Source: Prevotella sp. UBA2711 (GTDB lineage Bacteria > Bacteroidota > Bacteroidia > Bacteroidales > Bacteroidaceae). Taken from it: a stretch of DNA of 64,000 nucleotides. The notes beneath the pieces were generated by a model, which was not told the DNA's origin, made no database searches, and saw only the letters and a program-made list of their open reading frames with translations. Location: contig DEKX01000037.1 in NCBI GenBank assembly GCA_002354095.1, forward strand, positions 66,193-130,192, written 5' to 3'. Shown piece by piece: positions 33,076 to 41,685 of the stretch (position 1 is its first letter; each line of letters begins with the position of its first letter). The position numbers and the translations under genes are program-made.

Positions 33076-34328
33076 ATGGTTTCCTGATAGCAGCACCTAT
33101 GAGCGGCTCTGGCAAAACAACTGTTGCCAGAGGGCTGATGGCATTGCTGACGGAACAGGGACATACGGTGCAACCCTTTAAGTGCGGACCCGACTATATC
33201 GACACAAAATTCCATGAAGCGGTTTGTGGGCGCCCCTCGGTGAATCTTGATACGTTTATGGCTACGCCTAAGCATGTGAGGGCGCTCTTCGAGCACTACA
33301 GCGAGGGGGCAGACGTGAGTATCGTGGAAGGTATGATGGGGCTCTTCGACGGCTACGACCGCGACAGAGGCTCTTCGGCAGAGGTAGCGCGCGTATTGGA
33401 TATCCCCATCGTGCTGGTAGTCGATGCCAAGTCGGCAGCTTATTCAATGGCAGCACTGTTGACGGGTTTCCTCCATTTCCGTGACGATATTCGTTTTGCG
33501 GGCGTGATATTTAATAAGGTGGGGTCGGAGCGTCATCTCCAGATGCTTCAGGATGTATGCGACGACCTGCATATTTCGTGTCTGGGCTATGTGAAGAAGA
33601 ACGCTCAACTGGAACAAGGCTCCCGTTACTTAGGGCTCGACTTCTCCCAACAGACAGGGCGGCAGGAGCTGTTGGATTGTTTCCATAGTTCCCTGCATTT
33701 ATTCCCAAGGTGGGAATGTTTTATTCCCAAGGTGGGAACATTTCATTCCCAAGGTGGGAATATTTTGTCCGCAACAAGGGGACTACGCGTGGCTATGGCT
33801 CGAAACAGCGAAAGCTTCAGTTTCGTCTATCAAGAGACGCTTGATTCTTTGGGCGAAATTACCTACTTCGACCCAGAGAAGGACGTTCCCCAACTCACCG
33901 ACATTGACTTACTCTACCTGCCCGGTGGGTATCCTGAGAAGCATGCCGAGGCACTTACCAAGAACGAAGCCTGTCGCCAAGCCATTCGCGATTATGCCGA
34001 ACGGGGCGGTCGCATCGTGGCTGAGTGTGGGGGCATGATGTATCTCTGTCAGAGCATCATGACCGACGAGGGGGAATATCCGATGTGTGGCGTTCTGCCC
34101 TACAAGATTTCGGCACGCAAGGCTGACCGCAAGCTATCGCTGGGCTATCGCCGCTTTGAACTGGGCGGCAAGGAGTATCGTGGACATGAGTTCCACTACA
34201 GTCAGTTTGTGGGCGAAACGCCCCCTTCCGTCACCCAGGTCTATGACGCCAAGGGACGCCCCGTTGCCACCCCTGTGTTCAAATATAAGAATGTATTAGC
34301 CAGTTATACTCACCTCTATCCGCTATGA
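33069..34328 (+). CDS. cbiA: cobyrinate a,c-diamide synthase
   Basis: 419 residues. The N-terminal dethiobiotin-synthetase-like domain has the P-loop PMSGSGKTT (near residues 9-17) and CGPDYIDTKFHE. The C-terminal glutaminase domain has YLPGGYPE, the nucleophile Cys in VAECGGMMYL and a late His in GHEFHY. It amidates side chains a and c of the corrin ring using glutamine and ATP. Residues 211-232, between the domains, are encoded by three 22-bp tandem palindromic repeats. The ATG overlaps the leader ORF. First gene of cbiA-cobQ-cbiB. Confidence 0.95.
   Translation: MNNGFLIAAPMSGSGKTTVARGLMALLTEQGHTVQPFKCGPDYIDTKFHEAVCGRPSVNLDTFMATPKHVRALFEHYSEGADVSIVEGMMGLFDGYDRDRGSSAEVARVLDIPIVLVVDAKSAAYSMAALLTGFLHFRDDIRFAGVIFNKVGSERHLQMLQDVCDDLHISCLGYVKKNAQLEQGSRYLGLDFSQQTGRQELLDCFHSSLHLFPRWECFIPKVGTFHSQGGNILSATRGLRVAMARNSESFSFVYQETLDSLGEITYFDPEKDVPQLTDIDLLYLPGGYPEKHAEALTKNEACRQAIRDYAERGGRIVAECGGMMYLCQSIMTDEGEYPMCGVLPYKISARKADRKLSLGYRRFELGGKEYRGHEFHYSQFVGETPPSVTQVYDAKGRPVATPVFKYKNVLASYTHLYPL
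33701..33766. repeat. three 22-bp tandem palindromic repeats inside cbiA
   Basis: Each unit starts with A and the palindrome TTCCCAAGGTGGGAA and ends in a T-rich spacer; the copies begin at 33701, 33723 and 33745. Because 22 is not a multiple of three, each copy is read in a different frame (FPRWE, IPKVGT, HSQGGN). The three together add 66 bases and keep cbiA in frame. Confidence 0.9.
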
Positions 34329-35776
34329 AACAATTACACCCCTTGATGCTGGCAGGAACAGGCAGCGATGTCGGTAAGAGCATCGTTGCGGCGGCTTTCT
34401 GTCGCATCTTCCTGCAAGACGGCTATCAGCCTGCCCCTTTCAAAGCCCAGAACATGGCGCTCAACAGCTATGCCACCCCAGAGGGTTTGGAGATAGGGCG
34501 CGCTCAGGCAGTACAGGCAGAGGCAGCCGGTATTCCCTGTCATACGGATATGAACCCGCTGCTCTTGAAACCTCAGAGTGACCATACGTCGCAAGTGGTA
34601 CTGCATGGCAGACCGATTGGCAATAAGAATGCGTATGAATATTGGAGGAAGCACACTGGTGAGATTGACTTCCGTCAGGAGGTGTGCGATGCTTTCGACC
34701 GACTGGCAGCACGTTACAACCCTATAGTGATGGAGGGGGCTGGCAGTATTTCGGAAATCAATCTGCGCGATACCGATTTGGTGAATCTGCCGATGGCACG
34801 TCATGCCAAGGCTGATGTCATCCTTGTGGGCGATATTGACAGGGGTGGCGTTTTTGCTTCCGTCTATGGCAGCATTGCCTTGCAGACGCCTGAGGACCGC
34901 CAACTCATTAAAGGCATCATTATCAACAAGTTCCGTGGCGATTTGCGCCTTTTCGAAGAGGGACGGCACATGCTGGAACAGATTTGCGGTATTCCCGTAT
35001 TGGGGGTTATCCCCTACTTGAAGGATATCCATATCGAAGAGGAAGACAGTGTGGCATTGGCTATGAAAAGTTCAAAGTTCATAGTTCATAGTTCAAAGGT
35101 GAACGTGGCAGTCATCATGTTGCGCCACATCAGCAACTACACCGACTTCAATGTCCTGGAACAGGACCCACGCGTACACCTGTTCTATACCAATAATGTG
35201 GATGACATCCGCCAGTCGGACATCATCATCCTGCCAGGCACGAAATCGACCCTCAACGACCTCTACGAACTGCGCCGCAACGGGTGTGCACAGGCTATTA
35301 TACAGGCTCACCGTGAGGGGGCTGTGGTACTGGGCATCTGTGGCGGTTACCAGATGCTGGGACAGGAGGTGAGCGACCCGCAGCATGTGGAGGGCGACAT
35401 CGAGCGACTGCCTGGTCTGGGGCTTCTGCCTATCACTACGACAATGGAGGGTGAGAAAGTGACGCGACAGACGGAATTCCTGTATCATGGACAACTGCTG
35501 AAGGGTTACGAGATTCACATGGGACAGACGACTGCCCCACCCGATGGCGGATATGTCTGGGAGGGTCATCACTGTCTGGGAACGTATATTCACGGCATCC
35601 TCGACAATGCTGCCTTCATCAACCGACTATTGGAGCCCTTTAAGGAAAAGATACAGGAACGCACCAGCCATTTCGACTACCAGACCTACAAGGAAGAGCA
35701 ATACAATCGCTTGGCTGAGCATGTGCGCCGACATGTAGATATGGACAAAATCTATGAAATACTGACCCATGACTAA
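34325..35776 (+). CDS. cobQ: cobyric acid synthase
   Basis: 483 residues (also called CbiP). MLAGTGSDVGKSIVAAAFCR gives the modified P-loop near residue 10. The Type 1 glutaminase domain has the nucleophile Cys in GICGGYQMLGQ and His in GTYIHGILDN. It amidates side chains b, d, e and g. It overlaps cbiA by four bases and cbiB by eight. Residues 249-258 (SSKFIVHSSK), between the domains, come from an array of 7-bp repeats. Confidence 0.96.
   Translation: MKQLHPLMLAGTGSDVGKSIVAAAFCRIFLQDGYQPAPFKAQNMALNSYATPEGLEIGRAQAVQAEAAGIPCHTDMNPLLLKPQSDHTSQVVLHGRPIGNKNAYEYWRKHTGEIDFRQEVCDAFDRLAARYNPIVMEGAGSISEINLRDTDLVNLPMARHAKADVILVGDIDRGGVFASVYGSIALQTPEDRQLIKGIIINKFRGDLRLFEEGRHMLEQICGIPVLGVIPYLKDIHIEEEDSVALAMKSSKFIVHSSKVNVAVIMLRHISNYTDFNVLEQDPRVHLFYTNNVDDIRQSDIIILPGTKSTLNDLYELRRNGCAQAIIQAHREGAVVLGICGGYQMLGQEVSDPQHVEGDIERLPGLGLLPITTTMEGEKVTRQTEFLYHGQLLKGYEIHMGQTTAPPDGGYVWEGHHCLGTYIHGILDNAAFINRLLEPFKEKIQERTSHFDYQTYKEEQYNRLAEHVRRHVDMDKIYEILTHD
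35069..35096. repeat. four 7-bp tandem units inside cobQ
   Basis: AGTTCAA, AGTTCAT, AGTTCAT, AGTTCAA, in exact succession, translated as part of SSKFIVHSSK at the domain linker. Confidence 0.85.
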
Positions 35777-36698
35777 ACTGCTGGCTCTACTTTTCGGATG
35801 GATTCTCGACCTCCTGCTGGGCGACCCCGCATGGCTGCCCCACCCCGTTGTAGGGTTCGGCAAAATGATAGCCTTTGGAGAACATCGGCAGAACAAGGGA
35901 ACACACAGAAAACTGAAAGGAGCCGTCTTAGCCATCGGACTGATTCTGGCAACTTTTGCAGCCACATGGCTCTTATTATATGCTATTTCAAAACTCCCCT
36001 CGCCTTTAGGAGAGGGGTTGGGGGTGAGGCTTCTCCTCATCTTCTTCTGTTTAGCAGGCACCACCCTCATACGCGAAGTCCGTGAGGTATTCCTTGCCCT
36101 TGACCGTTCACTGGAAGAAGGGCGCAGACAGGTGGCACGCATCGTGGGGCGCGACACCTCCGAACTCTCTGCACAGGAAGTGCGTACGGCTGCCCTGGAG
36201 ACGTTAGCCGAGAATTTGAGCGATGGCGTTATCGCTCCCCTCTTCTGGCTGGCATTATTGGGCGTGCCCGGTATGGTGGCTTATAAGATGGTGAATACGC
36301 TTGACTCCATGATAGGCTATCGCACGGAGCGCTATCGGGAGTTCGGATGTTGGGCGGCTCATATCGATGATATTGCCAACTACATCCCTGCCCGTCTGAC
36401 GGCTTTGCTGATGATTATCGTTGCAGGCAGACCATGCCTTGCCGGTTTCGTATGGAGGAACGGATGCCGACATGCTTCACCCAACAGTGGCTATCCTGAA
36501 GCAGCCTTAGCAGGCATCCTCAACTGTCGCTTTGGAGGTCCGCATTACTACTTCGGTGAACTTTTCGACAAACCGTTTATCGGCGAGAACGACAGAGCAC
36601 TCACCACCGAGGACATGAAAAAAGCCATCCGTGTGAATCGAATGGCTGAGGTCTTGATGGTCGTATTGGTAGGGCTATGCGCCTGGTTGGGCTACTAA
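35769..36698 (+). CDS. cbiB: adenosylcobinamide-phosphate synthase
   Basis: 309 residues, integral membrane. Family motifs: LLFGWILDLLLGDPAWLPHPVVGFG at the start, ETLAENLSDGVIAPLFW, LDSMIGYRTERYREFG and the C-terminal NSGYPEAALAGIL. It attaches aminopropanol or its phosphate to cobyric acid. Residues 76-88 (LPSPLGEGLGVRL) are encoded by a palindromic repeat. The end converges on and overlaps cobS by 24 bases. Confidence 0.95.
   Translation: MTKLLALLFGWILDLLLGDPAWLPHPVVGFGKMIAFGEHRQNKGTHRKLKGAVLAIGLILATFAATWLLLYAISKLPSPLGEGLGVRLLLIFFCLAGTTLIREVREVFLALDRSLEEGRRQVARIVGRDTSELSAQEVRTAALETLAENLSDGVIAPLFWLALLGVPGMVAYKMVNTLDSMIGYRTERYREFGCWAAHIDDIANYIPARLTALLMIIVAGRPCLAGFVWRNGCRHASPNSGYPEAALAGILNCRFGGPHYYFGELFDKPFIGENDRALTTEDMKKAIRVNRMAEVLMVVLVGLCAWLGY
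35994..36030. repeat. GC-rich palindromic repeat inside cbiB
   Basis: CTCCCCTCGCCTTTAGGAG then AGGGG and a G-rich tail: CCCCTC pairs with GAGGGG-type arms. The opposite strand reads LTPNPSPKGEG, a translation known to me from dispersed repeats in many Bacteroidetes genomes. Here it is in frame within a membrane enzyme. Confidence 0.75.
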
Positions 36699-37472
36699 GC
36701 ATACCACCACGAGATAGACGGTCAATTCCACCAACAGGCAGACGGCTCCACAACAGTCGCCTGTATATCCGCGAAGCCTATTCCATATCAGCAGGTAGAG
36801 GAAATACATCACCAATCCCGGGAGGAAAATAATATACTCCCACGAGAGGCCCGTCAGATATAGAAAACCCACCATCGGAAGCAAACCCTGAATGGCCAGA
36901 CTGACACCTGCCAAGGGCTGAATCTTGCGATAGACGGTTTTCGACTTGGCCTCTTCTTCCCTGCGGGCATAAGGCATCATGATAATCAGTTGACTCGTCA
37001 CCATCTTGCTATAAGGGTCGGCAGCCAGTATAGCCAAAGCCGCTATCTCTGTGGGCATGGAATAGAGGGTTGCCACCAACAGCAACTCATAGAGTATCAG
37101 TCCTAACACGCCATAGGTACCGATATGCGAATCCTTCATGATGTCAAGAATACGCTGGCGGTCTCTGCCTCCTCCACCGAAGCCGTCCAGAAAATCAGCC
37201 AACCCATCCTCATGCAAGGCTCCCATCAGCAACAGACGCACCACCACGGCTGCAATGACAGCCAGCAGATGGGGCAGCAACATACTGCCGAACCATAGTG
37301 TGGCAGCCATCGCTCCACCTGTGAGCCAACCAGTCAGGGGCCAATGTTCCACAGCTGCCTGATAACACTCCTTAGGCGGCTGATGCAGTCGCCAGAAAGG
37401 CAGTCGGGTAAAGAAGATAAAGGATGCCCAAATGCGGTCGTACCATTTCGTCTGATCAATACTTACTTCCAT
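36675..37472 (-). CDS. cobS: adenosylcobinamide-GDP ribazoletransferase (cobalamin synthase)
   Basis: 265 residues, polytopic membrane protein. FFTRLPFW near the start and the metal/substrate motif GALHEDGLADFLDGFGGG (near residues 85-103) are diagnostic, with DRQRILDIMKDSHIGTYG following. It joins AdoCbi-GDP with alpha-ribazole (phosphate) at the inner membrane. Last gene of the cobU-cobT-cobS unit; the 3' end overlaps cbiB. Confidence 0.95.
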   Translation of the reverse strand: MEVSIDQTKWYDRIWASFIFFTRLPFWRLHQPPKECYQAAVEHWPLTGWLTGGAMAATLWFGSMLLPHLLAVIAAVVVRLLLMGALHEDGLADFLDGFGGGGRDRQRILDIMKDSHIGTYGVLGLILYELLLVATLYSMPTEIAALAILAADPYSKMVTSQLIIMMPYARREEEAKSKTVYRKIQPLAGVSLAIQGLLPMVGFLYLTGLSWEYIIFLPGLVMYFLYLLIWNRLRGYTGDCCGAVCLLVELTVYLVVVCLVAQPGA

Positions 37473-37477
37473 CTCGT

Positions 37478-38503
37478 TCAGAAATATTTTGTGATTGCTG
37501 CATTTTGAAAGTTATTCATCTCGTTCATCATGCGCACCGCACTGTCCACGATAGGGAAAGCACAAAGTGCACCAGTGCCCTCGCCCAAACGCAGGCCCAG
37601 CTTCAGAAGGGGTTTCACTTGCATGGCCTCCAACATCAGTTGATGGCCTGACTCATCGCCACAATGGGTAAATATCATGTAGTCCTTGCTTTTAGGCTCC
37701 AAGTGTATAGCAGCCAGTGCACAGGCTGTCATGATGAATCCATCTACCAATATCACGAGGTGTTGCTCTGCCGCACGAAGCATCGCGCCTACGGCTGCTA
37801 TCATCTCAAAGCCTCCGAAATAGGCTAAAGGATTGTCATGCTGATAGTTGGCAAGAGCCTGCGAGAGTACTTCGTACTTATGACGAATGCCTTCGGAATT
37901 AAGTCCTGCACCTGCACCGATACAGTCTTTAAGGGGTATATGACAGAAGAGGTGCATCCAGATGCTGGAGGGCGATGTATTGGCAATACCCATCTCACCA
38001 ATACATAGCACGCGACAACCTTCCTTCACGCACTCGTCCACCAAGTCGGCACCAATGGCGACGGCTTCATCGAACTGTTCTTCTGTCATGGCTGGTTCAT
38101 GCAGGAAATTGCCTGTGCCACGCGCTATCTTTCTGTCGATGATACCGTCTATATGACTGAGGTCGTAGTCAACACCCACATCCACAATGCGCAAATGGAA
38201 ACCATGCTGTCGGCAGAACATATTGACGCCTCCTCCACCTCGTGTGAAGTTAATCATTTGTTGCCAGGTGACTTCCCGTGGTGACACACTGACACCCTCA
38301 CGCTCTATCCCATGGTCGCCTCCCAATAACAAGTGACAGGGATGAGCCAACGAAGGCGATAGCGTCTGCTGTATCAGGCACACCTGCATGGCCAACTCTT
38401 CCAAGCGTCCCAACGAACCCTTAGGTTTGTTCAGATTGTCTATCTTTTCTTGTATCTGAGGGCGCATGGCCTCGTCAGGTGATGTTATCTTAAACTGTTT
38501 CAT
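37478..38503 (-). CDS. cobT: nicotinate-nucleotide-dimethylbenzimidazole phosphoribosyltransferase
   Basis: 341 residues, normal length. Motifs: LNKPKGSLGRLEELA, LLLGGDHGIEREGVSVSP, the GEMGIANTSPSSI loop near 170, LVDGFIMTACALAA and the C-terminal catalytic LGLRLGEGTGA with Glu. It activates the lower-ligand base to an alpha-riboside. It overlaps cobU by four bases and is followed by cobS five bases later. Confidence 0.96.
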   Translation of the reverse strand: MKQFKITSPDEAMRPQIQEKIDNLNKPKGSLGRLEELAMQVCLIQQTLSPSLAHPCHLLLGGDHGIEREGVSVSPREVTWQQMINFTRGGGGVNMFCRQHGFHLRIVDVGVDYDLSHIDGIIDRKIARGTGNFLHEPAMTEEQFDEAVAIGADLVDECVKEGCRVLCIGEMGIANTSPSSIWMHLFCHIPLKDCIGAGAGLNSEGIRHKYEVLSQALANYQHDNPLAYFGGFEMIAAVGAMLRAAEQHLVILVDGFIMTACALAAIHLEPKSKDYMIFTHCGDESGHQLMLEAMQVKPLLKLGLRLGEGTGALCAFPIVDSAVRMMNEMNNFQNAAITKYF

Positions 38504-39006
38504 TTGATCTTTACTGGTATGCCACTGACCATCAGCACGACCTCATCGGCTTGCTGGGCAATGTATTGGTTCATCCATCCTTCCAAATCGGTAAACTTCC
38601 GTTGGATGGCATTCTCACTGACACCACCACTGCCTATCTCGTTGGTAACAAAGATATAGGTGGCATCAGGAGCCGTGAAACGATTGAACTCCTCCTTGGC
38701 GGCTTCGAGGGTTTGGGCTACATCCGACGTCTCGAAAAAGAAATTGGTAAGCCAAAGGGTTACACAGTCTATCACCACCACTCTACCCGTCAGGTCATGA
38801 CGACTCAGAAACTTTTCTTCTTCGATATTCGTCCATTGGGGACCTCGTCGCTCTTGGTGCTTCTTCACGCGCTCACGAAATTCGTCATCCCAGATATGGG
38901 CAGTAGCCAAATAGACGGGATGGTCCGACAGACTCAAAGCCAACTGCTCTGCCTGTTGACTCTTCCCTGAGCGTTGTCCTCCTGTTATCAGAATAATTCG
39001 TTTCAT
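38500..39006 (-). CDS. cobU: adenosylcobinamide kinase / adenosylcobinamide-phosphate guanylyltransferase
   Basis: 168 residues from the ATG at 39006, fixed by the -7 box at 39027-39034. P-loop GGQRSGKS at 8-15, then YLATAHIWDDEFRERVKKHQERR with the guanylylated His, VVIDCVTLWLTNFF and FVTNEIGSGGVSEN. It phosphorylates cobinamide and caps it with GMP. First of three overlapping nucleotide-loop assembly genes, divergent from the corrin-ring operon. Confidence 0.96.
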   Translation of the reverse strand: MKRIILITGGQRSGKSQQAEQLALSLSDHPVYLATAHIWDDEFRERVKKHQERRGPQWTNIEEEKFLSRHDLTGRVVVIDCVTLWLTNFFFETSDVAQTLEAAKEEFNRFTAPDATYIFVTNEIGSGGVSENAIQRKFTDLEGWMNQYIAQQADEVVLMVSGIPVKIK

Positions 39007-39026
39007 CTTTTTGTAGTATTTTGCTG

Positions 39027-39053
39027 CAAAATTAATCATTTTTTGTAACTTTG
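39027..39053. promoter_or_regulatory. compact divergent promoter pair, cobU and cobJ
   Basis: TAATTTTG on the minus strand (39027-39034) serves cobU; TAACTTTG on the plus strand (39046-39053) serves cobJ. The boxes are 11 bp apart in a 55-bp intergenic region, so their -33 regions cross. No riboswitch can fit. The cobJ ATG lies eight bases after its box, implying a leader of only a few bases. Confidence 0.7.
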
Positions 39054-39061
39054 CACACAAT

Positions 39062-40465
39062 ATGAAGAAAATAATCGTTGCAGGAATCGGTCCAGGTAGT
39101 CCGCAGGATATTACACCTGCTGTGATGGAGGCCGTCAGAGAAGCTGATGCCGTTGTAGGCTATAAGTATTACTTCCAGTTTGTTGAATCCTATCTGAAAC
39201 CTGGGTGTGAATGTATTGACACAGGTATGAAACGGGAAAGCGAACGGGCAGAGCAGGCTTTTGCGCTGGCTGAAGAAAACAAAACGGTGGTGGTCATTTC
39301 CAGTGGTGATGCCGGCATCTACGGCATGGCTCCCCTCATCTACGAGATGAAACTGCAACGAGATTCGGATGTAGAGATTACAACCCTGCCGGGTATTTCT
39401 GCTTTTCAGAAAGCAGCATCCCTTCTCGGGGCTCCTATCGGTCACGACACCTGCATTATCTCACTCTCCGACTTGATGACACCCTGGGAGGTGATAGAAC
39501 GGAGAATCGAGGCTGCTGCCATGGGCGATTTCGTCACTGCTATCTATAATCCCAAGTCGCACGGTCGCTATTGGCAGCTGTATCGCCTACAGGAAATATT
39601 CCTGCAGCACCGTGCTACTGGCACACCCGTCGGCTATGTCCACCAGGCTGGTCGCGAAGAGGAAATTGTGAAAGTCACCACCCTGAAGGATTTCAATCCT
39701 GAGGATGTGGATATGTTTACCGTCATCATCATCGGTAACTCGCAATCGTATATAGCCGATAGCAAGATGATTACTCCCCGTGGGTATTATAGGAATCAGT
39801 CTGAACCGACAGGCAATAAGATTGGACAAAATATCATGATGGAGTCTTTCCGCACCATCAAGAATGAACTGAGCCGACAGGACTATCCGTTAGACCATCT
39901 GTGGGCGCTGCTGCATGCCATCCATACCACAGCCGACTTTGATATGGAGCGCATTCTCCATACTGACGAGCATGCCGTGGCATCATTATTTAATAAGGTG
40001 AAGGACGGAACGCTGAAAACTATTGTGACGGATGTGACGATGGTGACCAGTGGTATCCGCAAGGGAGCCTTAGAACGGTTGGGTATTACGGCTAAGTGTT
40101 ATCTGAGTGATGCCCGGGTGGCTGAGATGGCTGCCCAAGAGGGTTGTACAAGAACACAAGCGGGTATCCGACTGGCTGTAGAGGAGCATCCCGATGCGCT
40201 CTATGCCTTTGGCAATGCCCCAACAGCGCTCATGGAACTCTGTGAACTGATTCGCAAGGGTAAGGCTCACCCTGCCGGCATCATTGCTGCCCCTGTGGGC
40301 TTTGTGCATGTCAGGGAATCCAAACACATGGTAAAGCCGTTCCACGATATCCCAAAGATTATTGTTGAGGGCAGAAAGGGAGGCAGTAATCTGGCTGCAA
40401 CACTATGCAATGCCATTCTGACTTTCGACGATGCCGAACAACTAAAACCTGGACGCGATTTATGA
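39062..40465 (+). CDS. precorrin-3B C17-methyltransferase fused to precorrin-8X methylmutase
   Basis: 467 residues. Residues 1-245 are the CobJ/CbiH SAM methyltransferase (VAGIGPGSPQDITPAV, VISSGDAGIYGMAPL, LPGISAFQKAAS, MGDFVTAIYNPKS). Residues 260-460 are CbiC/CobH (TDVTMVTSGIRKGAL, with AGIIAAPVGFVHVRESK carrying the catalytic His). The two domains catalyse ring contraction and the late methyl migration, steps far apart in the pathway. First gene of the corrin-ring operon; the stop overlaps the next start (ATGA). Confidence 0.95.
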   Translation: MKKIIVAGIGPGSPQDITPAVMEAVREADAVVGYKYYFQFVESYLKPGCECIDTGMKRESERAEQAFALAEENKTVVVISSGDAGIYGMAPLIYEMKLQRDSDVEITTLPGISAFQKAASLLGAPIGHDTCIISLSDLMTPWEVIERRIEAAAMGDFVTAIYNPKSHGRYWQLYRLQEIFLQHRATGTPVGYVHQAGREEEIVKVTTLKDFNPEDVDMFTVIIIGNSQSYIADSKMITPRGYYRNQSEPTGNKIGQNIMMESFRTIKNELSRQDYPLDHLWALLHAIHTTADFDMERILHTDEHAVASLFNKVKDGTLKTIVTDVTMVTSGIRKGALERLGITAKCYLSDARVAEMAAQEGCTRTQAGIRLAVEEHPDALYAFGNAPTALMELCELIRKGKAHPAGIIAAPVGFVHVRESKHMVKPFHDIPKIIVEGRKGGSNLAATLCNAILTFDDAEQLKPGRDL

Positions 40466-41685
40466 AGTTTATCATCATAGGCATAACAGACCATCCTCAC
40501 CCATACTTTCCACCGGAAGTAATGGAAATCATCCAGCATGGCAGGGTCTTCTCTGGTGGTAAGCGCCACCACGAGATTGTAGCCCCCTTGCTCCCCACTG
40601 GCGCTGAATGGATAGACATCACCGTACCCCTCGATAGCGTCTTCAACCAATACCTCAGTGTCCCTCTCTTTCGGAGAGGGGGCAGAAGAGAAGTCATCAT
40701 CTTTGCCAGTGGTGATCCGCTGTTTTTCGGTTTTGCCAATACCATCCGTCGGAAAATGCCTGATGCTGAATTGGTGGTCTTCCCTACTTTCAACTCGTTG
40801 CAACTGTTAGCCCACCGCTTGCTGATACCATATCATGACATGCGAATCGTCTCCCTGACGGGACGCCCTTGGCATGAGTTCGACAAAGCGCTGATTCAAA
40901 GGACCGGGAAGATAGGCGTTCTGACAGACCGCGAACACGCCCCTGCTACCATTGCCCAACGCATGTTGGACTATGGATATACCGATTACCAGATGCATGT
41001 CGGTGAACATTTGGGGAATCCTGACGAGGAACGTGTTACCACCATGAGTTTACAGGAAGCAGCCAAACAACAGTTTCAGCATCCTAACTGTCTGATTCTT
41101 ACTTCCGACATCAGCCTTCAGACATCCCCCTTCGGCATTCCCGACCATGAGTTTGCACTCCTTGACGGTAGGGAGAAGATGATTACGAAGATGCCTATCC
41201 GTCTGTTGACACTCCAAACCTTGGACCTGCCACGGAAACGGGTACTATGGGATATCGGTTTCTGTACGGGCAGTGTCAGTATCGAGGCAAAACTGCAATT
41301 CCCCCACTTACAGGTGGAGGCCTTTGAGATTCGTCCTGAGTGCGAAGCCATCATCCAGGAGAATGCCCACCGTCATGGCACCCCAGGCATCGGCATCCAC
41401 ATCGGCGATTTCCGCACGGTGTGTTGCGATTCCGTCGCAACACCCGATGCCGTCTTCATCGGAGGCCACGGAGGCCACCTCCAAGAAATCATGGAAAAAG
41501 CATTGCACTATATGGCTCCTGGCGGTTGTATCGTCATGAACAGTGTCAAAGCGCCTCGTGTAACCACCGATAGCGAGCAGCTATGGAATGAGGCTTGCCA
41601 AGCATTAGGCCTGCATCAAGAACCTCCCTTGCATATACAATTAAATGATCATCATCCTATTACTATACTAAAATGCAGAAGATAG
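40462..41685 (+). CDS. precorrin-6Y C5,15-methyltransferase, CbiE-CbiT fusion
   Basis: 407 residues from the ATG that overlaps the upstream stop. The N-terminal half is CbiE-like (IIIGITDHPHPYFPPEV, FSGGKRHHEIV, IIFASGDPLFFGFA, SLTGRPWHEFDKAL). The C-terminal half is CbiT (LWDIGFCTGSVSIEAKL as the SAM motif, AFEIRPECEAIIQEN). Together they methylate C5 and C15 and decarboxylate ring C. A short insertion (SVPLFRRGG, near residues 67-75) encoded by an inverted repeat lies just before the conserved IIFASGDP strand. Confidence 0.95.
   Translation: MKFIIIGITDHPHPYFPPEVMEIIQHGRVFSGGKRHHEIVAPLLPTGAEWIDITVPLDSVFNQYLSVPLFRRGGRREVIIFASGDPLFFGFANTIRRKMPDAELVVFPTFNSLQLLAHRLLIPYHDMRIVSLTGRPWHEFDKALIQRTGKIGVLTDREHAPATIAQRMLDYGYTDYQMHVGEHLGNPDEERVTTMSLQEAAKQQFQHPNCLILTSDISLQTSPFGIPDHEFALLDGREKMITKMPIRLLTLQTLDLPRKRVLWDIGFCTGSVSIEAKLQFPHLQVEAFEIRPECEAIIQENAHRHGTPGIGIHIGDFRTVCCDSVATPDAVFIGGHGGHLQEIMEKALHYMAPGGCIVMNSVKAPRVTTDSEQLWNEACQALGLHQEPPLHIQLNDHHPITILKCRR
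40662..40682. repeat. inverted repeat inside the cbiE-cbiT gene
   Basis: CCCTCTC, TTTCG, GAGAGGG, then GG: seven-bp perfect arms. Translated as VPLFRRGG immediately before the conserved SAM-binding strand. Confidence 0.75.

Noticed and set aside
33701..33766. rho-independent terminator inside cbiA
   Set aside because: Palindromes have short arms (6 bp) and no T-run long enough, and cobQ and cbiB are translationally coupled downstream.
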